Shown piece by piece: positions 57,080 through 64,000 of a stretch of 64,000 nt of DNA (the first letter of the stretch is position 1; every line of letters starts with the position of its first letter). This DNA is from Rhizophlyctis rosea (Eukaryota; Chytridiomycota; Chytridiomycetes; Rhizophlyctidales; Rhizophlyctidaceae). The notes beneath the pieces were generated by a model, which was not told where the DNA came from, made no database searches, and saw only the letters and a list, made by a program, of their open reading frames with translations. The DNA lies in the NCBI GenBank assembly GCA_027596075.1, contig JADGJC010000022.1, forward strand, positions 62,001 to 126,000. Reading direction: 5' to 3'. The position numbers and the translations under genes are program-made.

Positions 57080-58507
57080 CTACGTAATGGAATATATTTT
57101 TCTTAGCTCATCAAGCCTCACCGGCACCAAAGTAACCGGACACCGTCCATGATCTGTCACATGCGCAAAAATACATGGATAGCAAAAGACATATCCGGTT
57201 GGTATTGATGTGGGATTGGTTCGTTCGCGTTTACATAGTGGGCAAATTTGCTTGTCATCAGGGAGGGGTATGCCTTGCTCGTGTGGCTGTTGTACTGGCG
57301 CTTTAGCAGCTTTCCCAGACTCAAGGTCACGGCTGCGAACTCCATCACTCACCGGTATTGCATCCGGCGGAGGCGGTATGGGTTGGAACCCTTTCTGCTT
57401 ATAATAATCCGACGCGTACCACCATTCCAAGAATTTCAAAAAGAAGATAGACATGGGCAAGGCATAGCGAAGGAAATCAAGACCGCGCGAGATGAGACGG
57501 TTCACTACGTGTCGTGCTGCGGCGATGCCAGTTGCAGATTGGAATGCGGTCATATGCGCCTTTTGGGCTGATTGTCGGAGCTCTTCGTGGTCCCTCTGTG
57601 AGAGTCGAAGGCATTAGCTCGCCATCCATGGAAAGTCGGGACAAGAGCAAAATGTCCGCACCATATCTTCAGGGCTGATTCGACGAATGGCAGTTCCGCA
57701 TAGATGCAGCCAAGGGGTATAGTAGTCCGTCTTTCCATATATGTATGCCATTTGGTATGCGAATATTGCTGCATTGTATGCGGCGTTCACGTATGGGTAG
57801 CCATGGCGGAAAGCAGTTTTGCTGACGCGTTGCATGCGTTTGAGGAAGGGTTCCTATCACATATGGGATAGTGAATTTGGAGCTTTGCATTGAGAGACAG
57901 GAACCCCTCATACCTCTCCTTCCGGTCTTGCATCATCATCAAAAAGGGACCCAAATATGTGTGCGGCGGCGCCACCTGTCATTTTCTCGTGTGCTTGGTC
58001 AAGTTTTTGTTTGAGGTATGGTAACCCGATCTTTTGTTCAATTTGCGGAATTGGTCAATTTGGGGATGTCACACGGTCGGATAGCATGCGTGCATACCAA
58101 GAACAACAACGAAAGCCTCTTTTGCGAAGGAGATAGAAAATTTCTTTGCTCTTTTGCGCCATTGGCGGATACGCGTTTCAAGCTGTAAAAGTTCTCAGCG
58201 AAAGAGCTTTCTGCATTCCCAATTGGGCGAACGTGTCAGCAACTGCACAGATGTCATCCACATCTCCTAAGCCCTTACGCCAAACGCTAAGATAATGACT
58301 CTCGACAATCAACATCAGAAGCGCGTATATCTCCTCCGAGCGGTTGAAAACGCGTAATAGGTATTGGGGGTATCGTTGTGCGTAGACGGTGAGGATGTAA
58401 CGGAGGGCGGGTTGGAGGAGTTCACGCATCCGTTCTTGGGCTATTAGTTCGAAGATGGAGGGGCGGTAGGGGTCGGATGATGTGCCGACGTTGCTCAGGT
58501 TTTCCAT
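57080..58507 (-). CDS. PEX12: Peroxisome assembly protein PEX12 (RING peroxin)
   Basis: Subunit of the PEX2-PEX10-PEX12 ubiquitin ligase in the peroxisomal membrane, needed to recycle the import receptor PEX5. Exon 1 (58507-58279) has MENLSNVG, RPSIFELIAQERMRELLQPAL and IYALLMLIVESHYLSVW. Exon 2 starts at 58182 (ETRIRQWRKRAKKF). Later exons carry GLPYLKQKLDQAHEKM, YPYVNAAYNAAIFAYQMAYIYGKTDYYTPWLHL and RYALPMSIFFLKFLEWWY. The C-terminal incomplete RING (CPLCKRERTNPTSIPTGYVFCYPCI..GRCPVTL) is typical of PEX12. The exact exon 2 donor is unsettled. The 3' end lies 24 bp from that of the Mpv17-family gene. Confidence 0.88.
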
Positions 58508-58819
58508 TTTGGCGTGAGGGTGTGAAGATGGGAGAGGAGAGTGGTGGGAAAGGATAAGTTGGGGAGAAGCTGCGGAGTTTGGGGGAAGCCGTTGGGGTGG
58601 CGGAGTGGCTTGTGGCGTAATCCATTTCACGCGCAGCAAGTTCAAAGCCCCGTGCCACAAACACGACCCAAATCTCGGCCAAACTTCGTCCCCCATTTTC
58701 CAAGTTCCAACACTTCACAGAATCGTGTCAATTCAACATGTCACCTTCACTATATAGAATAGCACGGCATAGCAGGACCACCCTACGTGTATCATGTCCA
58801 ACAGGGACACCGCGGCTAC

Positions 58820-59852
58820 ATGTCCGCTTTGCTTCCACGAAGGAGAAGGTTTGGACGTCAAAATAGCAATTTTCATGAGTGGTGGGAAAGGCTGATCCCT
58901 CGACCGCAGGACCTGATGCCATGGGAAAAGAAGCAGTACAACGGTGTTATTGTGGTGAAGCCTGTAAGACTACGCTGATATTATGCTTCATGGTTTTCTA
59001 AAGTACTAACGAGACGTCACACAGCCCATTCGAAAAATCGACGAAGTAGAATTCAAAAACGTTGACCTGCCCGTAATATTGCGACAAGATGTGGAGGACC
59101 TTGGAGTGAAAGGTATGTCGTATGCAAGTGCATAGCGCTTCATCGAATCTTGCTGATGGCTCAATTGCAGGAGAGATTGTCATGGCTCACCGTGAGTAAA
59201 CAAACGCGACCATAGAGTCATTGGTTCGGGAATTCTAACCCACACCATACAGCAAGTTACGTTCGTGAATATTTGATTCCATTCGGACTAGCATATCACG
59301 TGCCTCGGTTGGAAAACGAACCAGTATTACCAGATGGCTGGGTTCCCAAAGTGGTGGACTCCACAGTCATCGAAACGGTTTGTTTGCACGCTGTCGCCTT
59401 CCACCTTTTGAGCAACGAAAACTTACCCCCCAACGCAACAGATCCTCCCCGCCTTCTCCACAATCTCTCCCGAAAAACCCACCTCCATCATTGCCAAACC
59501 TTTCGAAACCTCCCCCTCCTCCCCCGACCCCTCAGAAACAACCATAAAACACGAAGCAGAAACAATAGCCGACACCCGCACCGCCCTCGAATCCCTTCCC
59601 GCCCTCGAATTCCACCGCGTGCGCATCTCAGAGGACTCGACGCGCATCTACGGCTCCGTGTCGCCCGAGGATGTCGCGACGGAGCTGAGCAGCCGGTGGG
59701 GTATTAGTGTTGATAAGGCTGGGATTGAGATTGAGAATGGGAGGATTAAGGAGGTTGGGGAGAGGGTTGTTAGGGTTAAGATTAATGGGGTTGAGGAGGT
59801 TACGTTGAGGGTTGTTGTGAGGGATTTTGGGGAGGAGGGGGCGACGGCATAG
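58820..59852 (+). CDS. Mitochondrial ribosomal protein bL9m
   Basis: Five exons (58820-58963, 59025-59112, 59171-59191, 59253-59377, 59442-59852) sum to 789 nt, 262 residues. After a basic, presumed mitochondrial, N terminus (MSALLPRRRRFGRQ) comes the bL9 N domain: VEFKNVDLPVILRQDVEDLGVKGEIVMAHPSYVREYLIPFGLA. A Pro/Ser/Thr linker follows. The C domain (RIYGSVSPEDVATELSSRWGI..KEVGERVVRVKI) matches the second bL9 domain. The third exon is only 21 nt. Synonymous codon choice flips from C-ending to G/T-ending near 59,690 within the last exon. Confidence 0.85.
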
Positions 59853-60310
59853 TAAACCAATAAGGATAGGATGGGTAGCTGATTTTCCGAGCTCATACAA
59901 GGGTGGACACCAGAAACGCTTTTCAAGTCCACAAGCATACCGGTATTTCCGGTGTCTGCAAGCTGGGCAGTCAGCACGCGTCGTTCAGCAAAATGAATAG
60001 GAAAGACGCACGATGATGTAGACGCACGGCAGTCACGGCCATGTTTATTGCCGTCATCTGTGCGCTATAATCAAAACACCATGTGCTCATTTTTTCATGA
60101 ATGTTGTGGGATCAATTTCCGACCACGAATTTGGCACGTCCCCAGCCAGCAACAAAAATGTACCATTAATAAATAGATGAGCCACATGTGACACAAGAAA
60201 ATCCGATGAGAGCCGTTGACGTTCTGCACTTCCTCCTTTCCAAGTTTTCAGTCCACCGTCTCCTAACTTCCCACTATTGCCATCACGACACCCTTTCCAA
60301 AAAACCTCAA
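59853..60310. other. Intergenic, no gene seen
   Basis: 458 bp between bL9m and the HNH-domain gene, same strand. No motif-bearing frame. Confidence 0.35.
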
Positions 60311-61576
60311 ATGACGCTCACAATAATCGTTTACACGGCGGACGACGAGCTTGTTGTCAATGCGTCTCTGGAGTTCCCCTTACCTCTTGAGCTCTTAGCT
60401 CTTGGCTTGAGGGTTTCGAATGCCCGCCGTGGACCTCCGATTTGAAGGGAGGTTGAATTCAACCTCGCCGTATGTGCCCGTCCAACAAATTCCCGCTGAC
60501 GTTCTGGGTATCCTTCTCCGATTCAACGTACCTTCGATTCTGCTTGGGTCTAGAGAGCCTCCGAACCCTCTTTGGAACCCCAAAGCAAAATCCGACCCCG
60601 CCACCGGGACGGGAAGTCCCACCACGTCTGGTCCGTCCAGCCCACGGGGTCGCTCCGCTACCGGTTCGCCATGTCCAGCAGTGGTCGCGGCGGCAGAAGC
60701 TCTGCAGGTTGCGCAAGCAGGAGTCTCTCCCTTGACTGATGTCCCACGAGACCATCAAGCCGACAGAGCGATATTGGAAGCAAAATTGAAATCGGAGAGC
60801 ATGGTTAGGGACAGGGGGTGTGTCATTACGGGACTCCCTATATCCAGTGGGCTGGTGGCGGCGCATGTCTTGACTCCTCCCTATGCAGAAGAATATGTCA
60901 GTGACTTGAAGTGCTTTCGTTTCGTGTGTACCGTGGGGTGCCCCATTGTGGTGAACACATTTGCTTACTCTCTGAATATTGGGTGGGCTTTAGTTCAGAC
61001 GGTGTCCTGAAGCCACATTTCACCTGACAAAAGAACCGGTCGTCGACCAAGTGGGCATTGGCCCAACATACACGCCAACCTACGACGTCGCAAATGCTAT
61101 CATCCTGGATGAGAAAATCCATACGTTCTACGACAACTTCTATTTCTCCATCATGAAGATGCTGGTGGGGTAAGGAAGGACATAGTGGTGACCTATCTAT
61201 AATTGTTGATTTGGAGATCCAGCTGGGACCGTGACATCAAGGGGATCCTCATCCCTTCTTACGATAGCTGAAAACCTTCGTGTTCAAACGTTGCTCGGTA
61301 CCCCACAATCAACCCATCCGCCTTCCACAGCCGTACTCAACACCAATCTACGAAGATTACTTTGTCAAGCGGTTTCCTCATAAGAGCCTCTTTCATGAGC
61401 ATTTTGTGGAGACGCTAAAGCGGAACTTGCATGGCATGGCTGAAGCAAAGTTTGAGGACGAGGATGATGACGATGGGGAAGTGTATGCTGGAATGAGCGC
61501 AGAGGATACAGCATTGAACAAGGCATGGGGGTCTTTGGATACCCTTGTAGACGAGAACTTTTTGTTGTCTGCTTGA
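60311..61576 (+). CDS. HNH-nuclease-domain protein (HNH_2-like)
   Basis: Multi-exon gene; outer ends are clear but some junctions are not. The first exon starts MTLTIIVYTADDEL at 60311. A long segment (60420-60,930) contains an HNH-like core: RDRGCVITGLPISSGLVAAHVLTPPY. A later exon (from about 61,041) continues it with VANAIILDEKIHTFYDNFYFSI. Together they resemble HNH_2 domains of the form C-x-[IV]-TG .. AAH[IV] .. N[AG]-[IL]-[IL]-L-x-x-x-[IL]-H-x-x-[FY]-D. The last exon ends MSAEDTALNKAW..ENFLLSA at 61,576, with an acidic DEDDDDGE run. The junction near 60,415 and the donor near 60,920 are unresolved. DNA cleavage is inferred from the fold alone. Confidence 0.6.
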
Positions 61577-62524
61577 GGGGGGTCCCAGTATGTTGGGGAT
61601 GTATGTTGTCAAATGTACAATGAATATCGAGAGGGGAAAACATGACTCTGTGTTTTTTTGTTTTTTTTTTGCATACCGAATCTGAGGGATGGTTTCCAGT
61701 GTGGTTTTGTATGATGTTATTATGGTCTTGGCACATTTTTTTGCAACAGTCAGATCATAGGCACGCGCCGGTGCCCGATTTTGATGTTTTTTTTTTTCGA
61801 ATCGACCAAGGTGTAATCATTGTGGGGGACCACTGCCAGAGGAGTTGGCTGGGGTCTCAAGCTTCTTTTGCATTTGGTGGGAGGCTTTTCGTAGTATTTC
61901 GTAGCTACAGAACAGATGTTCTGCATGCAAGGATGTTCCGTTCGTCCCCCATCGCAAGTCTTATAAGGTTATACTTCCTGTTTTACGATCAAGCTGTTGT
62001 GGTATCTTTTGGGTGCGTGCTGTTAAAAGATCGGGTCCATTGGTCGGGTTACTCAGGTGGCACTGACACCCAATCTCGTCAGCAACATCACGTGCCATTC
62101 TATGACGCGTCAATTTCGTGTTTTGAATGTCATCATTGGGGCTGTTCCCAAGTTCGCAACTCGACAGCCCATGATGCACACGATGAGGGCTTTAGCGGAA
62201 AATGCTCCCTCCGAGTCGGAGTCTTCCCATTTCTTGGGAGAAGGACCCGGGGCCGTTGACTTCCTACTCTACCTGTCGTTCTCATGAGAACAAGTACACT
62301 AGCACAGCATCTACACCCATCTGCCAGTTCTGCCCGTAACCAATCGTTCCCTTCGTTCTCTTTCAAAACTCATTGAACAACTCCAACAAGGTACGTGGAG
62401 CAAATCTACCATCCCTTTCCAAAACCCACACATACTCAACCATCCCCTACCCCTACTCTAGCACCCCTCGTCCCACACATCTATGACGATCCATCCCGTA
62501 AACTAAGATCTCACCGCAAAAAGA
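61577..62524. other. Intergenic region with poly-T runs
   Basis: 948 bp between two same-strand genes. It holds T-rich runs near 61,661-61,672 and 61,787-61,797. The frame at 61642-62259 is open but lacks any family motif and looks like chance. Confidence 0.4.
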
Positions 62525-63681
62525 ATGACCAGAACATCCCCCTACCCCCCCGCAACCATCACCCTTCCCGACGAAGATGAATCCAACCTCAACAACACCA
62601 AACGGGCGCCGCAGGCTCGGTTAGCACACGTACCAGGTGAAGCACCGCCCACAGTCAAACAACAAGTCCTGCGGTTTTGTAGTGTGTTGGTGGTGGATAT
62701 CATACTGCCTGTTGCGGTGTATTTCGTGTTGAAGATTTGGTTGGCGCCGGTTAGTTGTTGTGTGTGGTGTTTGTTGTTTTCTTTGAGTGTGGAGGGTCCG
62801 CTGCTGAAAGACCATCGAGAGAAAAAAGAGACTCATCACACACATTCTCAAAACAGGTCTGGGCCCTCCTAATAGGCGGCGTCCCCGCACTCATCTCCGT
62901 CATCGTCAAAGGAATCTGGAAACGCTCTGCCGACATAGCAGGCCTCCTGGTCTTCGTAGCCTTCGCCATCTCCGCCGTAGTCGCAGCAACAACTAACAAT
63001 GCCCGCTTACTCGTTATGGAGAAAGCGCTCGTTACGTCGGTGTTGGGTCTCGTGTTTGTGTTGACGCTTATTCCGGTTAGAGTGACGTGGAAGGGACGGA
63101 AGAGGGTGCTGAGACCCGTGATATTTTATATGATTAGGCAGATGGTGCCTATGGGGGCTGTTATGGTTGTGCCGGTTGGGGATGGGGAGGCTAGTGTGGA
63201 GAGTGAAGGGGGGAGGGATCCGGAAGGGACTGAAGCGGGGAGGAGGGATGTGGTAGGAAGCGACGCTCCACAAAGTGTTCCATACCTAAACCACCAATCA
63301 TCCTCAACAACCCTCCACTCCTCCTCCTCCTCCTCAATCTCCTCACACCTCGACTCCAGCGGCCAACCAACAGACAAATGGAACGTCCTCTGGCGCTCCT
63401 CCCACCGCATCCGATTCGACTTCCGGTTCCTCACCGCCTTATGGGGGATTCTCCTCCTCGTTGAATTCGCAGGCCGATTAGCAATGGTGCTCATTACAGC
63501 GATATCGATAGACGATTTGGTGTTGTTTGCGAACATCTTTTTTGGGGTTGTGCTTGTTGTTGGTGTTGTTGTTACTGTTTGGTATGGGTGGGGGATGAAG
63601 AGGAGGGTGCATGAGGAGGTTGCGAGGTGGGGGTTGGTGGAGAGCGAGGAGCTCAACGTAGGTGATGATCGTAATGTATGA
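62525..63681 (+). CDS. Multi-pass membrane protein of unknown role
   Basis: Two exons (62525-62749 and 62857-63681) sum to 1,050 nt, 349 residues. A disordered N terminus precedes about seven hydrophobic segments: VVDIILPVAVYFVLKIW, WALLIGGVPALISVIVKG, IAGLLVFVAFAISAVVAAT, KALVTSVLGLVFVLTLIPV, then after a Ser-rich loop LTALWGILLLVEFAGRLAMV and FANIFFGVVLVVGVVVTVWYGW. The pattern resembles the VC0807-type membrane proteins found in bacteria and fungi, whose role is unknown. I see no catalytic motif. The Ser-rich loop (SSSTTLHSSSSSSISSH) is probably cytosolic. Confidence 0.55.
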
Positions 63682-63934
63682 TTCGTGTGTGGTATTGTAT
63701 ATTTGGTAGATTTGTATATACTTCTTTTTCTCGGCAAAGTCATGTAACATGTAGCCTCATGTATCGTTATAATCGCTTGGGGATGCCGATTTGACGAGCA
63801 AAATCAGGCAGAGGGAAACAAAAACAAAAAAAATCCGATTATACTTTCGCTATAAATTACAAACATTCAAAATAGATCCATGACATCAACACGCACGCAT
63901 TTTTGACACACACACGCCAATCTCCACCCCACCA
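63682..63934. other. Convergent intergenic region
   Basis: 253 bp, AT-rich, downstream of the membrane-protein gene. Contains A-rich runs near 63,821-63,832; probably 3' UTRs. Confidence 0.35.
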
Positions 63935-64000
63935 CTACGCCTCATTCCCCCCAACAGCACTCCCCGAAAAAATCGTACTATTTCCCGACGACCCCGTCCC
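63935..64000 (-). CDS. Possible 3' end of a gene entering from the right edge
   Basis: The last 66 bases read on the minus strand as a Gly/Ser-rich open frame (TGSSGNSTIFSGSAVGGNEA) ending in TAG at 63935-63937. The G-rich minus-strand composition matches other genes in the window. Too short to identify. Confidence 0.35.
   Translation of the reverse strand, partial: GTGSSGNSTIFSGSAVGGNEA

Noticed and set aside
61642..62259. 205-codon plus-strand frame after the HNH gene
   Set aside because: No family motif, starts inside a T-rich tract, and composition is Phe/Cys/Arg-rich as expected by chance.
1..64000. tRNA, rRNA, CRISPR or transposon genes
   Set aside because: I looked for T-loop-like GTTCRA motifs, regular spaced repeats, transposase or reverse-transcriptase motifs and long terminal repeats, and found none that held up.

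Overview
The window reads as nuclear DNA of a zoosporic (flagellated) fungus, most likely a chytrid. Genes are dense on both strands and are broken by many short introns (about 55-75 nt where I could place both ends). Fungal house-keeping genes (SEC66, VMA3, PEX12, AP-1 mu, HNT1) sit beside genes normally kept only by organisms with motile cilia (axonemal dynein assembly factor DNAAF3, a ZSWIM2-type ligase). It also has a Frizzled-like receptor and a TIR-NACHT-WD40 immune-type receptor. I assigned introns by hand from GT/GC..AG sites, reading phase and family motifs. Exon lists that close exactly in frame are marked as such.

Layout. 1-3014 (-): TIR-NACHT-WD40 receptor, cut by the left edge. 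3530-4609 (+): LYC1-like acetyltransferase. 4741-5059 (-): small orphan. 5786-6774 (+): HNT1 histidine-triad hydrolase in ten exons. 7001-9763 (-): Frizzled/Smoothened-like receptor. 10411-11760 (+): HUS1. 12143-14163 (-): DNAAF3. 14692-16029 (+): LMBR1-type membrane protein. 16133-19973 (-): WD40 double-propeller protein. 20087-21935 (+): tryptophan-pair repeat protein. 22668-23633 (+): DUF218. 23933-24382 (+): low-complexity orphan. 24786-27053 (-): CHK1. 27437-28693 (+): STN1-like OB-fold protein. 28818-31340 (+): ZSWIM2. 31988-34111 (+): AP-1 mu.

34234-35519 (-): G-patch/zinc-finger protein. 36186-36868 (+): SEC66. 37319-38241 (-): V-ATPase subunit c. 38989-40845 (-): secreted PQQ-type beta-propeller. 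42328-43773 (+): OTU protease. 44221-55408 (-): a 3,537-residue ASH/MSP-repeat protein. 56181-57055 (+): Mpv17/PMP22. 57080-58507 (-): PEX12. 58820-59852 (+): mitochondrial bL9. 60311-61576 (+): HNH-domain protein. 62525-63681 (+): membrane protein. 63935-64000 (-): possible end of a further gene.

Themes. HUS1, CHK1 and perhaps STN1 all serve chromosome-damage or telomere pathways and lie within 18 kb, on mixed strands, so this is neighbourhood and not an operon. Two peroxisomal-membrane-family genes (Mpv17/PMP22 and PEX12) converge with 24 bp between stop codons. DNAAF3 and ZSWIM2, and perhaps the giant ASH protein, point to a motile flagellum. I saw no rRNA, tRNA, CRISPR array, intact transposon or viral gene.
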